A DNA stretch of 64,000 nucleotides from Polynucleobacter sp. AM-25C3. GTDB taxonomy: Bacteria; Pseudomonadota; Gammaproteobacteria; Burkholderiales; Burkholderiaceae. The translations under genes and the position numbers were made by a program. Positions 16,685 to 26,310 of this stretch are shown here, one piece after another (the stretch's first letter is position 1; each line of letters opens with the position of its first letter). The stretch lies in NCBI RefSeq assembly GCF_018882335.1, contig NZ_JACVOS010000001.1:124001-188000 (forward strand), given 5' to 3'. The notes below the pieces were generated by a model, which did not search any database, was not told where the DNA came from, and saw only the letters and a program-made list of their open reading frames with translations.

Positions 16685-18148
16685 TTAAGACTCGTAAGCA
16701 GACTCACCGTGTGAAGTGATGTCCAAACCTTCGCGCTCTGCATCTTCTTTAACGCGTAGGCCAATCACCATATCAACCAATTTGTAGGCGATATAAGAAA
16801 CCACGCCAGACCAAATTAAGGTAACGATGACACCTTGGCTCTGAATCCACAATTGGCTAGCGATAGAGTAATCAGGCGCTGCAGCATTAGCCACATAATC
16901 CCAAATACCTGTTCCGCCTAAAGCTGGGTCTGCGAATACACCAGTTAACAAAGCGCCTAAGATACCGCCAACGCCATGCACACCGAATACATCCAAGCTG
17001 TCGTCTGAACCCAAAATCTTCTTGAGACCAGAAACACCCCATAAGCAAACTACACCAGCAGCAGCACCGATGATCAGCGCGCCCATTGGACCAACAAAAC
17101 CAGCAGCTGGAGTAATTGCAACCAAACCTGCTACACAACCAGATGCGCCACCCAACATGGAAGGCTTACCTTTGTGAACCCACTCAGCAACTGACCAGCT
17201 CAATACTGCAGCAGCGGTTGCCAACAATGTGTTTACGAATGCCAAGGCTGCACTGCCGTTTGCTTCGAGAGCAGAACCAGCATTGAAACCAAACCAACCG
17301 AACCACAAGAGTGATGCACCAATCATGACGAATACTAAGTTATGTGGCTTCATTGCTTCTTTGCCGTAACCCAAACGTTTGCCGATCACGAATGAACCTA
17401 CCAAGCCTGCAATCGCAGCATTGATATGTACAACGGTACCGCCAGCAAAGTCAAGAACACCCTTCTGCCACAACCAACCAGCACGCGCTGTGATTGCTTC
17501 AAGTGATGCAGCATCTTTGATGTCATCAGGACCAGGCCAGAACCAAACCATGTGAGCGATTGGCAAGTAGCTGAAAGTGAACCAAAGGATCACAAACACA
17601 ACGATTGCAGAAAACTTCGCACGCTCAGCAAATGAACCAATGATCAAGCAGCAAGTGATTGTTGCGAATGCAGCTTGGAAGGCCATAAATACATACTCAG
17701 GAATCACGATGCCTTTACTAAAAGTAGCGGCAACTGAATCTGGAGTAATGCCTTGCAAGAACAGACGATCCAAACCACCAATGAATGCGCCGCCTTCAGT
17801 AAATGCAAAGCTGTATCCATAGAGTGACCACAATACTGTGATTAAGGCGAAAACAAACATGCACTGTACAAGTACAGAAAGAATGTTCTTACTACGTGTT
17901 AAACCACCGTAGAACAATGCCAAACCAGGCAATGTCATCAAGATTACTAATGCAGTACACACCAATAACCAAGCTGTATCACCCTTGTTTGGAACTAATG
18001 CAGGTGCAGCAGCAACCGCAGCGGCAGCCGCAGCAGCAACTGGCTTAGCCTCTTCAGCAAAAGCTGATGAAGTCGCCATAACGCCAGTAGCACCAATAGC
18101 CAAAGCTACCGCACCGCTAGCAAGGAGTTTTTTCATCCAAGTTAACAT
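16685..18148 (-). CDS. amtB: Ammonium transporter Amt
   Basis: Ammonium channel of the inner membrane. I start at ATG 18148 (MLTWMKKLLASGAVALAIG), giving 487 residues; AGAGAGG sits just upstream, and longer starts would overlap glnK. A signal peptide is followed by an Ala-rich linker (residues about 38-51) and 11 membrane helices. Conserved segments include LPGLALFYGGL, GTVVHINAAIAGLVG, FGWFGFNAGSA and DDSLDVFGVHGVGGILG with its pore histidine. It follows glnK by 13 bases, the usual pairing through which GlnK blocks the channel. Confidence 0.96.
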   Translation of the reverse strand: MLTWMKKLLASGAVALAIGATGVMATSSAFAEEAKPVAAAAAAAVAAAPALVPNKGDTAWLLVCTALVILMTLPGLALFYGGLTRSKNILSVLVQCMFVFALITVLWSLYGYSFAFTEGGAFIGGLDRLFLQGITPDSVAATFSKGIVIPEYVFMAFQAAFATITCCLIIGSFAERAKFSAIVVFVILWFTFSYLPIAHMVWFWPGPDDIKDAASLEAITARAGWLWQKGVLDFAGGTVVHINAAIAGLVGSFVIGKRLGYGKEAMKPHNLVFVMIGASLLWFGWFGFNAGSALEANGSAALAFVNTLLATAAAVLSWSVAEWVHKGKPSMLGGASGCVAGLVAITPAAGFVGPMGALIIGAAAGVVCLWGVSGLKKILGSDDSLDVFGVHGVGGILGALLTGVFADPALGGTGIWDYVANAAAPDYSIASQLWIQSQGVIVTLIWSGVVSYIAYKLVDMVIGLRVKEDAEREGLDITSHGESAYES

Positions 18149-18161
18149 TTTGAACCTCTCT

Positions 18162-18512
<351 letters not shown>

Positions 18513-18525
18513 TCAGAGGAAAGAA

Positions 18526-19365
18526 TTAGAAAGTTTTTGTCAAAGAAACTACTGCACCAGGTCGGCCAGCTGAAGTCCCGCCCTTGGTATAAGTGTTCCA
18601 CCAAACCGGGTTAGCATTAGTACTAACGTATGCTGCTGATAGCGAAAGGCCACCACCAAAATCTTTAGTCGCACCTAGCTTCCAATCTGTATAGCTAATA
18701 TTGTTTGGAGTTGCAGACCATCCAGTAGGGGTATTTGGCTGACCAGCAATATATTGATAACCAACGTGCCCATTCAAGCTGACACCCCAGATTCCAGTAT
18801 CGTAGTTAGCAGTAAGGTCAGGATAAAAAGATCCGCTACTATTAGGCGCTCCGAAAATATTAGTTAAAGCGTAGTTGACCTTAACAAAACCAGTTACCGG
18901 GCCAAATGTAAAGTTCTGCGCGGCATAGATTTCAGTTGTATTTGGATTTACAAGTGCATTGTTGTAATTTCCGCCCGTAGTGTTGTAGTAGTACTGTAAT
19001 ACTCCAAAGTCAGAAGCAAAACCTTCAGCAATCAACTCTTTCTTAAAACCACCGTAGAAGTCCATCTCGATTGGCGCTTGCACACCATTGCTAGTCGCAT
19101 TAGCAACCCAGTTAATCGTGCTGTTCCAGTTACCAATGTAGAGACCGCTTTCATGAGCGTAGTCGAAGCCACCTTGAATGGCTGGTTGGTAATTAGTCTG
19201 GGTAATACCACGGTAACGGTAATCATTGGTTACTGTTACGTTAGCTGTAATAGGGCTTACTTCTGGAGCCTCTGGTGCAGCCGCAGGAGCTGTTTGGGCA
19301 AATGCTGCTGTTGCGAATAAGCCAGAAGCTGCAAGAGCGATGGCTGTCTTTTGAATCGTTTTCAT
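18526..19365 (-). CDS. TorF-family putative outer-membrane porin
   Basis: A 279-residue protein with a clear Sec signal peptide (MKTIQKTAIALAASGLFATAAFAQ). The beta-rich body has alternating aromatic strands and ends in phenylalanine (VVSLTKTF), as outer-membrane barrels do. The segment VTNDYRYRGITQTNYQPAIQ is characteristic of the TorF-family putative porins. It is first in the porin-glnK-amtB run, so an outer-membrane path for a nitrogen compound is a reasonable inference; the substrate is unknown. Confidence 0.88.
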   Translation of the reverse strand: MKTIQKTAIALAASGLFATAAFAQTAPAAAPEAPEVSPITANVTVTNDYRYRGITQTNYQPAIQGGFDYAHESGLYIGNWNSTINWVANATSNGVQAPIEMDFYGGFKKELIAEGFASDFGVLQYYYNTTGGNYNNALVNPNTTEIYAAQNFTFGPVTGFVKVNYALTNIFGAPNSSGSFYPDLTANYDTGIWGVSLNGHVGYQYIAGQPNTPTGWSATPNNISYTDWKLGATKDFGGGLSLSAAYVSTNANPVWWNTYTKGGTSAGRPGAVVSLTKTF

Positions 19366-19484
19366 ATATAGCTCCTAAGTGGTCATGAAAAAGGGATAAA
19401 TGCTTTATTGCATGGAGTGATCATGAATCTCAGAGCATTCACGTCTTTGTCACAATTCCCCTAAATAAGGCTTATTCCCTTTAT

Positions 19485-19524
19485 TGGTGCATGTTTATGC
19501 ACCAGTTCAGTTCTTTTTGGTGCA
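19485..19524. promoter_or_regulatory. Three TGGTGCA half-sites upstream of porin-glnK-amtB (NtrC-like)
   Basis: TGGTGCA occurs at 19485-19491 and 19518-19524, and its complement TGCACCA at 19498-19504. Read toward the porin gene, the first two form TGCACCA-N13-TGGTGCA. Classical NtrC sites have the same arms with N3, so the arms here are one helical turn further apart. They lie about 120-160 bases upstream of the porin start, a normal enhancer distance. I found no convincing sigma54 -24/-12 element in between. Confidence 0.45.
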
Positions 19525-19546
19525 ATTTCCGTGTTTAAAGCCTTTT

Positions 19547-19576
19547 TTGCCTGTTTTTGGCGCTACAACTTAAAAT
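19547..19576 (+). promoter_or_regulatory. Possible sigma70 promoter of ubiK
   Basis: TTGCCT (19547-19552), an 18-base spacer and TAAAAT (19571-19576) lie about 50 bases upstream of the ubiK start. The rest of the 19366-19624 gap holds the TGGTGCA repeats and no recognisable gene. Confidence 0.35.
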
Positions 19577-19624
19577 AGCTTCTGTGTCTTTTATGCAACT
19601 CTTTATAGAACGGTGGGCAGCATT

Positions 19625-19879
19625 ATGCAAAAACCAGGCGAAATCCTCGAACAAATTCAGCGCATTGCTAGCGATATGCAAAACAAGGTTGGAGACGCTA
19701 TCCGAAATTCACCAGCGCAAGAAATTGAAAAAAATGTACGCGCCATGATGAATCAAGGTTTTCAGAAGATGGATCTCGTGACCCGCGAAGAGTTTGATTT
19801 GCAATCCAAGGTCTTGGCTAAGACGAGAGAGAAGCTTGAAGCGCTTGAGGCTAAAGTAGCTGCCCTAGAAAAATCTTAA
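19625..19879 (+). CDS. ubiK: Ubiquinone biosynthesis accessory factor UbiK
   Basis: An 84-residue protein of the BMFP/YqiC family. It starts at ATG 19625 (MQKPGEILEQIQRIASDMQNK). The C-terminal third is a coiled coil (TREEFDLQSKVLAKTREKLE and EALEAKVAALEKS). In enterics UbiK helps the UbiJ-UbiK complex in aerobic ubiquinone synthesis. It stands alone, divergent from the porin gene and convergent with a lipoprotein gene. Confidence 0.9.
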   Translation: MQKPGEILEQIQRIASDMQNKVGDAIRNSPAQEIEKNVRAMMNQGFQKMDLVTREEFDLQSKVLAKTREKLEALEAKVAALEKS

Positions 19880-19904
19880 TCAGAATTTCGGTTTCGTCTA
19901 GAGA

Positions 19905-20504
19905 TTATTCTGGGCGAAACTCATCGAAGAAGTTTGAATACGATTCTTCAGAAAAAAACTTTTTTGCATCCACTCGCGCTGGTGCGGTATGCAAAACTGA
20001 AAGTTGATAAATCCAAGCGCCGTTGCCTGGAGTGACTCTTGTGATCCAACGCACACGCATTGACTGCTCTACCGCACCGGCAGACTTGAATTCTAAAAAA
20101 TAATCTTTGGTGGCAATACGCTGCCGATTTGCCGTTTGATACAGAGCATCGGCACTAACAGCGCTTTCTAAATTCACACTCGCTCTATTTAATAGGTTGC
20201 CTTGTAATTGCTCCAATAATTTTGGTGCAAGAGCGCTTTGCTCTTTGTTGAGATAAATAGTGCTGACTGAATAAATATCATCCTCAATTTTTACCGCTTC
20301 TAAGATTTGTGGAATTGCTTGATTTTGATATGGCAGACGTCGCTCAATCTTCTCCGGCTTACCAGGGAATAATGCGCTATAGCCTTCTTGTGGAGATTGC
20401 ACAGAGCGCCAGTCCAGCTTGGGACTACAAGCTGTCAGCAGAAATGCAAATACTAGAAATACCCCGAGCTTTTGGAATGCGGGTTTAGACAACACCGGCA
20501 CCAT
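19905..20504 (-). CDS. Putative lipoprotein of unknown function
   Basis: Starting at ATG 20504 the product (199 residues) has a hydrophobic segment and a lipobox ending [11 protein letters not shown], so it is probably lipid-anchored. The rest is soluble with the motif [23 protein letters not shown], seen in proteins of unknown function where a short repeat after FPG begins a beta-rich domain. The frame is open further upstream, but this start overlaps the end of lipA by only 20 bases. I cannot assign a function; association with lipA may be only positional. Confidence 0.78.
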   Translation of the reverse strand: MVPVLSKPAFQKLGVFLVFAFLLTACSPKLDWRSVQSPQEGYSALFPGKPEKIERRLPYQNQAIPQILEAVKIEDDIYSVSTIYLNKEQSALAPKLLEQLQGNLLNRASVNLESAVSADALYQTANRQRIATKDYFLEFKSAGAVEQSMRVRWITRVTPGNGAWIYQLSVLHTAPARVDAKKFFSEESYSNFFDEFRPE

Positions 20505-21504
20505 GCGCCTGTTGATCAGCGTGATAGCTTGAGCGTACCATAGCACCTACGGCTGCATGGGAGAAGCCCATGGCATAAGCCTCTTCTTCAAAGCGCTTAA
20601 ACACATCAGGATGCACGTAGCGTTGTACTGGAAGATGGTGGCCTGAGGGAGCTAGGTACTGGCCGATCGTCAGCATATCGATCTTGTGTTCACGCATATC
20701 GCGCATGACTTCTAAAATCTCTTCATCCGTCTCGCCCAAACCGACCATTAAGCCACTCTTGGTGGGAATATGTGGAAAGTGCTCTTTAAAGTCTTTCAAT
20801 AGCTTAAGAGAGTGGGCATAGTCCGCACCAGGTCGTGCTTGTTTATATAAACGTGGAACAGTTTCTAAATTGTGATTCATCACATCAGGCAAACCTTGGG
20901 GCGCATGCTCAGAAAAAATATCCAGAGCCTTATCTAAGCGTCCACGAAAATCTGGGACTAATACTTCAATGCGCGTACTAGGGGATAGGTCTCTAGACTG
21001 AGAAATGCAGTCCACATAATGCATGGCGCCACCATCACGCAAATCATCGCGATCTACACTGGTAATCACAACATAATTTAATTTTAGGGCGGCAATCGTG
21101 CGGGCTAAATTGGCAGGCTCTTTTGCATCCAGTGGATCGGGTCTGCCGTGGCCCACATCACAAAATGGGCAACGACGCGTGCATTTATCCCCCATGATCA
21201 TGAAAGTGGCTGTACCTTTGCCAAAACATTCACCAATATTGGGGCAACTTGCTTCTTCGCAAACTGTGACGAGTTCGTTTTCACGGAGAATCTTTTTGAT
21301 TTCCGAAAAGCGTGAATTTCCAGAGGCCGCTCTCACACGAATCCAATCCGGCTTCTTGAGCACTTGCTCTAAGGGCACGATCTTGATTGGAATACGCGCA
21401 GTCTTCTCACTCGACTTCTGCTTGCGCGAAGCATCGTAGTTGAGATCCTGCCGACCATTACTACTGTTGGCAGTGGAATCGAGATCTGGCTTATTCGTGG
21501 TCAT
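20485..21504 (-). CDS. lipA: Lipoyl synthase
   Basis: Radical-SAM enzyme inserting two sulfurs into protein-bound octanoate; 339 residues. The auxiliary cluster cysteines are in [13 protein letters not shown] and the radical-SAM cluster in CTRRCPFC. Downstream are [15 protein letters not shown] and the C-terminal [13 protein letters not shown]. The N-terminal 60 residues are a charged extension common in betaproteobacterial LipA. It overlaps lipB by 4 bases (ATGA), in the conserved DUF493-lipB-lipA order. Confidence 0.97.
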   Translation of the reverse strand: MTTNKPDLDSTANSSNGRQDLNYDASRKQKSSEKTARIPIKIVPLEQVLKKPDWIRVRAASGNSRFSEIKKILRENELVTVCEEASCPNIGECFGKGTATFMIMGDKCTRRCPFCDVGHGRPDPLDAKEPANLARTIAALKLNYVVITSVDRDDLRDGGAMHYVDCISQSRDLSPSTRIEVLVPDFRGRLDKALDIFSEHAPQGLPDVMNHNLETVPRLYKQARPGADYAHSLKLLKDFKEHFPHIPTKSGLMVGLGETDEEILEVMRDMREHKIDMLTIGQYLAPSGHHLPVQRYVHPDVFKRFEEEAYAMGFSHAAVGAMVRSSYHADQQAHGAGVV

Positions 21505-22145
21505 GATGAAATCAGTTGCTTTTGCAAATGCCCTAAGAGGGTTTGACTAATAATCTCTATATTGTCCTTGATCCCGAGGGTTTGCATATCGACCGTCTTT
21601 AAGCCCTCATAGCCGCAGGGGTGGATGCGGGAAAAAGCATCCAAATCGGTCGATACATTTAAGGCCAGACCATGGTAAGAGCAGCCTTTGGAGACCTTAA
21701 GGCCTAAAGCGGCAATCTTGGCACCCTGATACTCTGCGGGAGTATGGTCGCCCTGGGTCAAATAGATGCCAGGGGCGCCAGGATGTCTTTCTGCTTGAAT
21801 CCCGAAATCTGCGAGGGTATCAATCAAGGCCTGTTCAATACGAGAAACCAGCTCTTTTACAAAAATTCCCAGGCGCCTTAAATCTAGCAGGAGATAGACC
21901 ACGATTTGTCCGGGGCCGTGATAAGTGATCTCACCCCCGCGATCCACCTGCACTAATGGAATTTGACTGCTAGGGGAATGTAAATTCCTCGCATCTCCTG
22001 CAAGACCTAAAGTAAATACTGGAGGATGCTCTAGGATCCAAATTTCATCTGGGGTACTACTATCCCGCTGTTGCGTGAAATCCCGCATCGCTTGATAAGT
22101 CGATTCGTAATCGGCAACTCCCAGATGTTTCACTAAAAAAGACAT
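21501..22145 (-). CDS. lipB: Octanoyltransferase LipB
   Basis: Transfers octanoyl from acyl carrier protein to lipoyl domains. The 214 residues include [37 protein letters not shown], the lysine segment [21 protein letters not shown] (described here, its catalytic lysine is in AKIAALG) and the catalytic cysteine in [12 protein letters not shown]. It lies 8 bases after the DUF493 gene and couples to lipA. Confidence 0.97.
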   Translation of the reverse strand: MSFLVKHLGVADYESTYQAMRDFTQQRDSSTPDEIWILEHPPVFTLGLAGDARNLHSPSSQIPLVQVDRGGEITYHGPGQIVVYLLLDLRRLGIFVKELVSRIEQALIDTLADFGIQAERHPGAPGIYLTQGDHTPAEYQGAKIAALGLKVSKGCSYHGLALNVSTDLDAFSRIHPCGYEGLKTVDMQTLGIKDNIEIISQTLLGHLQKQLISS

Positions 22146-22153
22146 GAATTTGT

Positions 22154-22423
22154 TTAGAGAACAACACTAACCAAGGGATGCGTAGACAGGGTACGATACA
22201 ACTCATCTAACTGCTCACGGCTGGTTGCAGTGATCGGCAAAGTAATGCCTAAATAATTTCCATCTTTAGAGGGGCGTTGCTCAACCTTGCTCTCATCCAA
22301 TGTCGGATCGAATTGGCGGGCAATATGCAAAATTGCAGGCAGATATTCTGGATTGGCTTTACCCATCACCTTAATTGGGAATTCTGATGGGTACTCAATG
22401 AGTGATTTTCTATCTTCCGTCAT
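22154..22423 (-). CDS. DUF493 (YbeD-like) protein
   Basis: An 89-residue protein with a ferredoxin-like ACT-type fold expected from the family. [18 protein letters not shown] and the C-terminal [15 protein letters not shown] match YbeD proteins, whose genes precede lipB in many proteobacteria. The biochemical function is unknown; an allosteric role has been suggested from the fold. Confidence 0.93.
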   Translation of the reverse strand: MTEDRKSLIEYPSEFPIKVMGKANPEYLPAILHIARQFDPTLDESKVEQRPSKDGNYLGITLPITATSREQLDELYRTLSTHPLVSVVL

Positions 22424-22456
22424 ATGTTTTTATCTTTCTCAATTTTCTTTTTTACT

Positions 22457-23173
22457 TTATTGATTGCGGTGGTCTGGCATACCTAACCAAGCGCTGGTAA
22501 TGATGTTCCGAATGCAATGTAAACGCCGATGGAAAAAATGATCTGCGCCCGGCACTACTTGAACGGTTAACTCTTGTGGTCGCGCCCAATCCAATACATC
22601 AATCAAGGGAATGGTTTCATCTACTTCACCGTGAATCAAGATCGTATCGGCAGGCACTGGTGATAACTCCCACTTGCCTGCAGCGCTTCCCACCATGACA
22701 AAACGCTCTGCTGGGCGGCCCAGCTCTGCCAAGCGTTGCACTAAATGGGTGCCCACAAAACTTCCGAATGAAAAACCAGAAACTACTAAGGGCAAGGTAT
22801 TTGCTGCTCGAACCCAGGCTTGCTGTGCAGTTGCTTCAAATTGATTCCAGCTTGAAGGTGTTCGCATCCAGTCAGTAACATGCAGCAAGTCCTCCATCTC
22901 ACCAACACCATCATCATGGACGCCCGCAGTAGCACCCACACCCCGAAAGTTTGGCCGCACACTGACGTAACCCAATTGATTAAAGGCGCGCGCCATCGTT
23001 TGCGCAACTTTGTTATCCATCGTTCCGCCCATGAGAGGATGAGGATGCGCTATCAAAGCCAAACCTCTCACTGAGAAGTCTGGATTATTTTTTAATTCAT
23101 CCGGCAGATCAATCGCCATTTCAATCTGACCTACAACACCATCAATATGAATTACTTTTGTACGGCTATTCAT
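22457..23173 (-). CDS. Alpha/beta hydrolase
   Basis: A 238-residue cytoplasmic hydrolase resembling the COG2945-type short hydrolases. The oxyanion region is ALIAHPHPLMGGTMDNKV, the nucleophile elbow is SGFSFGSF (Gly-X-Ser-X-Gly), an acid lies in LIHGEVDETIPL, and the histidine in PGADHFFHRRL. The substrate is unknown. It follows the ferredoxin-like gene by 24 bases and precedes the DUF493 gene. Confidence 0.9.
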   Translation of the reverse strand: MNSRTKVIHIDGVVGQIEMAIDLPDELKNNPDFSVRGLALIAHPHPLMGGTMDNKVAQTMARAFNQLGYVSVRPNFRGVGATAGVHDDGVGEMEDLLHVTDWMRTPSSWNQFEATAQQAWVRAANTLPLVVSGFSFGSFVGTHLVQRLAELGRPAERFVMVGSAAGKWELSPVPADTILIHGEVDETIPLIDVLDWARPQELTVQVVPGADHFFHRRLHCIRNIITSAWLGMPDHRNQ

Positions 23174-23197
23174 GAAGTGAACTTTCTGGAATCTTTT

Positions 23198-23506
23198 TTA
23201 ATCTAACTGCAGGCGCTCTACTGGGCGTCCTTGTATTAAATGCGACTGAATAACTTCTTCAACATCTTCAACATCAACAAAGGTGTACCAAACACCCTCT
23301 GGGTAAATTACCGCAACCGGGCCATCAGCACAGCGGTCTAGGCAACCAGCCTTATTAACGCGGATCTTTCCGGGGCCAGATAAACCCAACTCTTTCACAC
23401 GATTTTTTGCGTACTCAAACAATGCAAATGCATTATGGCGATCACAACAGTCTTCGCCGTTGCTGCGCTGGTTAAGGCAAAAAAATATATGTTGCTTAAA
23501 ACTCAT
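23198..23506 (-). CDS. (2Fe-2S) ferredoxin domain protein
   Basis: A thioredoxin-like 2Fe-2S ferredoxin of 102 residues, starting at ATG 23506 (MSFKQHIFFCLNQRSNGEDC). Four cluster cysteines are visible: Cys10, one of the CC pair near residue 19-20, and two in GCLDRCADGPVAVIYPEG. Such proteins resemble the small subunit-E module of NADH dehydrogenase and stand alone in many betaproteobacteria. Its electron partner is not identifiable. It lies 12 bases after the VanZ gene. Confidence 0.9.
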   Translation of the reverse strand: MSFKQHIFFCLNQRSNGEDCCDRHNAFALFEYAKNRVKELGLSGPGKIRVNKAGCLDRCADGPVAVIYPEGVWYTFVDVEDVEEVIQSHLIQGRPVERLQLD

Positions 23507-23518
23507 ACACAATCTCAA

Positions 23519-24613
23519 TCAATGTTTTAAATTAAAGGTTGGCTTATTTCGAATCACCCAAAATAAAGCTAATGGCAACCATACCACTGAAACCCACTGC
23601 ATTAATTCATTAAAGTGTAATAGGCGCCCTTGGTGCCAGTGCCGCAAGGTGAGAATGAAGTAAGGATTGTCGGGCAACAGATTGATGGCAATAGTGGCAC
23701 TGACCAAACAAACGAGTGCAAGCCAGGCTTTGCTGGTACCAGGAAAATGGAGTGCCCACCTCAGCAGCACACTTCCCAATACCATTCCCCAGATAGCCCC
23801 CGCCGTAAGCCAGAGCAAACTAAATTCAGCTCCGAATTGCAATGCCGTAAAGGCGATCTTCACTAAAACAGTAAAGCAAAGCAGGCCATTCAAGATTTTC
23901 CACTGAGGGGCTTTAGCTCGCATCCCCAGAGACAACAAGAGTCCCGTGCCAAGCCAACAGATCGCAGTAATGATGGACTCCTGGACCACATGGTTCACCA
24001 CCATCGTCCCCCAGTCGACCGAGGCAAAAATAGCATGCCCCCATACCCCCGTCCCCAACCAAGAGCTTTGAGGGTAAATCTGAGCCCAAGGGAACAGCAA
24101 AAACAATGCGCATGCGGCCCAATTCAAACCAAACCACTGATCAAACCGACGACGTATCGCACTGCCAGAGAGCCACTGAGGACCCAAAGGGATCGCCAAT
24201 AAGCCGCCCATCAAACCGCCCAATACATTGGCCCACCAATCCATTTGACTCGGTATTCGAGTAGGCAACCAGGTTTGTAGGGACTCCACACTGAAGGCCA
24301 ATACAGCACTGAAGCCCAAAGCGATGCCCAGGGCAACAAAATTACGCCAGCGGGGGTAGCAGGCAAAGACCAGCAAAAATCCCAAAGGGATATAAGCCAA
24401 GATATTGACCGAGACATCAAAAAGCGTAATAAAGCGTGGCAAAGGGGCATCTAACCACGCCCAAGCAGTAATGCCATTCTGAAAGTTGAAATCAAAGGGA
24501 TTTAAGCTCACATAGATGATTAAAAGCGCATAACTCAAGCTAATGGCTCTAGCCAAAGGCATTGCCTGGAGAGGCCAAACGAACTTACGAGGGCGCTGAT
24601 CTTCGTGATGCAT
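23519..24613 (-). CDS. VanZ family membrane protein
   Basis: A 364-residue polytopic protein. The VanZ domain occupies the N-terminal half: SLNPFDF, the segment DVSVNILAYIPLGFLLVF and FSVESLQTWLPTRIPSQMDWWANVLGGLMG, of which the SQMDW-N motif is family-specific. At least four further helices follow, making it about twice the length of simple VanZ proteins. Function is unknown; it does not imply teicoplanin resistance here. Confidence 0.88.
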   Translation of the reverse strand: MHHEDQRPRKFVWPLQAMPLARAISLSYALLIIYVSLNPFDFNFQNGITAWAWLDAPLPRFITLFDVSVNILAYIPLGFLLVFACYPRWRNFVALGIALGFSAVLAFSVESLQTWLPTRIPSQMDWWANVLGGLMGGLLAIPLGPQWLSGSAIRRRFDQWFGLNWAACALFLLFPWAQIYPQSSWLGTGVWGHAIFASVDWGTMVVNHVVQESIITAICWLGTGLLLSLGMRAKAPQWKILNGLLCFTVLVKIAFTALQFGAEFSLLWLTAGAIWGMVLGSVLLRWALHFPGTSKAWLALVCLVSATIAINLLPDNPYFILTLRHWHQGRLLHFNELMQWVSVVWLPLALFWVIRNKPTFNLKH

Positions 24614-24659
24614 TCCACCATTCTAGGTCAGCCAGGTCAGATCTTTCTACAATAGGAAA

Positions 24660-25460
24660 ATGAGCCCGAATTGCATCCTAGAACGCGTCGCTACCACCAA
24701 ATCCACTAACGACGATTTACTGGTCCGTTGGCGCGCCGGGGAATTGATTGACCCCGTGGCTCGAATTGCTCATGAGCAGACTGCCGGTAAAGGTAGGGCT
24801 GGGAGAGTCTGGCTATCCAACCCTGAAGATACCCTCTGCTTCTCCCTAGCTCAACCCTTTCACAAGCGTCCGAACGAACTGAGTGGTCTCAGTCTCGTGA
24901 TTGGCTTAGCGGTGATTGCCGGAATTGCTGCGGCATTGGGAATCAGTGAGGCCGCACTCCACCAACAAGGTTTACGACTGAAGTGGCCCAACGATTTACT
25001 AATAAATAATGCCAAGCTTGGTGGCATCCTCATTGAAGGTGGACAAACAAGTCCCGGTTCCCCGACCTGGATGATTATTGGCCTTGGCCTGAATTTGCAT
25101 CACGCAGAGTCTATTGAGCAGAGTTTGGGGGAGCATTCACCCTTCGGTGTTGCCGCCTTGGATCAACTGATGCCCCATCAAACACCAGTTCCCGATACTG
25201 AGTTTATTTGGCTCAAACTGATTGAGTCATTCGAAAGACATTTAGCGGAGTTTGATCGACACGGCTTTAGCTACTTTAAAAATAGTTGGGCACAGTGGGA
25301 TGCCTACATTGGGCAGTCCGTTTGCATTTCTGGAGCCGGAAAACAATCTGTATTCGGCACCGCCGACGGGGTTGATGAGACTGGCGCACTTCTCCTCACT
25401 CAACATGACAAAACAACTGCCATTCATGCAGGCGATGTTTCTTTGCGAGTTCAATCATGA
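24660..25460 (+). CDS. birA: Biotin-[acetyl-CoA carboxylase] ligase (no DNA-binding domain)
   Basis: Attaches biotin to the carrier subunit of acetyl-CoA carboxylase. The 266 residues begin directly with the catalytic domain (VATTKSTNDDL). The biotinyl-AMP loop KGRAGRVWLSNPEDTLCFSL, KWPNDLLINNAKLGGILIE and a short C-terminal SH3-like domain follow. The N-terminal helix-turn-helix of E. coli BirA is absent, so it cannot be a biotin-operon repressor. It overlaps coaX by 4 bases. Confidence 0.95.
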   Translation: MSPNCILERVATTKSTNDDLLVRWRAGELIDPVARIAHEQTAGKGRAGRVWLSNPEDTLCFSLAQPFHKRPNELSGLSLVIGLAVIAGIAAALGISEAALHQQGLRLKWPNDLLINNAKLGGILIEGGQTSPGSPTWMIIGLGLNLHHAESIEQSLGEHSPFGVAALDQLMPHQTPVPDTEFIWLKLIESFERHLAEFDRHGFSYFKNSWAQWDAYIGQSVCISGAGKQSVFGTADGVDETGALLLTQHDKTTAIHAGDVSLRVQS

Positions 25461-26278
25461 GTCTTTATCTAGTATTTGATCTTGGCAATACCCGCCTCAA
25501 ATGGGCTGCCGTTGAGTCAACGCAAAACACTGCAGATCGCAATAAAAAACTTTGGGCTTACTCTGGATCTATTAGCAATACATCTTTTCAATCAGCTGAG
25601 CTACGTGCAGAACTATCAGATTACATCTCTAAAACCATGCCCAAGCCCGATGCTATTGGCTTTTGCTGTGTAGCGGGGGATGCCGCCATTGAAAATCTCC
25701 AGTCACTTTTTCCACAATGGAAAGATCTGGATTGGAAGCAACTAAAAGGTAATAGCTCCTATGATGGGATGCGAACACTCTACCAAGACCCAAGCAAGCT
25801 CGGCGCTGACCGTTGGGCAGCCCTGATTGGAGCAAGAGCACTCTCGAACACCAACACCCTGGTGATTAATGCAGGAACTGCCACGACCATTGATTTGCTT
25901 GGTGGCAATGGGGTACATTACGGCGGCTGGATCCTGCCAGGACTTAGCCTGATGCAAGAAAGTCTTCAAAGCAATACAGCCCAACTACCATTAGCAGTTC
26001 GTACCAGCACACCTGTATCACAAGCAAGCTTTGGCATAACAACTGATGAAGCTATTACGGGCGGTTGTGATGCAGCGCAAATGGGGGCAATATTGCGCGC
26101 AGCGTATTTAGCTAAAGAAATCCATCATCCCGTTGAACGTATATGGCTTGATGGTGGCAACACCAAAATTCTGGCAAATGAAATCAAACAATTTCCAGAA
26201 TTAGCAGCATTTCCCATAGAGCCTATTGAAGGGCTTGTGCTGCGCGGTCTCTGGGCTTGGCTACTACAAAATCTCTGA
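25457..26278 (+). CDS. coaX: Type III pantothenate kinase
   Basis: First step of coenzyme A synthesis. The 273 residues open with the phosphate-binding VFDLGNTRLKWAAV. The central DRWAALIGAR and the motifs TLVINAGTATTIDLL and GGWILPGLSLMQESL are characteristic of CoaX, which is unrelated to CoaA. It overlaps birA by 4 bases, as in many betaproteobacteria, and is convergent with the heptose adenylyltransferase gene. Confidence 0.96.
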   Translation: MSLYLVFDLGNTRLKWAAVESTQNTADRNKKLWAYSGSISNTSFQSAELRAELSDYISKTMPKPDAIGFCCVAGDAAIENLQSLFPQWKDLDWKQLKGNSSYDGMRTLYQDPSKLGADRWAALIGARALSNTNTLVINAGTATTIDLLGGNGVHYGGWILPGLSLMQESLQSNTAQLPLAVRTSTPVSQASFGITTDEAITGGCDAAQMGAILRAAYLAKEIHHPVERIWLDGGNTKILANEIKQFPELAAFPIEPIEGLVLRGLWAWLLQNL

Positions 26279-26310
26279 AGACCTAAGCTCGCCTTGATTT
26301 GCAGCACCAA

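Noticed and set aside
19366-19484. Sigma54 promoter for the porin gene
   Set aside because: No GG-N10-GC element close to the -24/-12 consensus was found; the nearest GG...GC pair at the repeats has N11.
19880-19915. GTTTCG...CGAAAC inverted repeat between ubiK and the lipoprotein gene as a terminator
   Set aside because: The stem is only 6 base pairs with a 16-base loop, overlaps coding sequence and lacks a T-tract.
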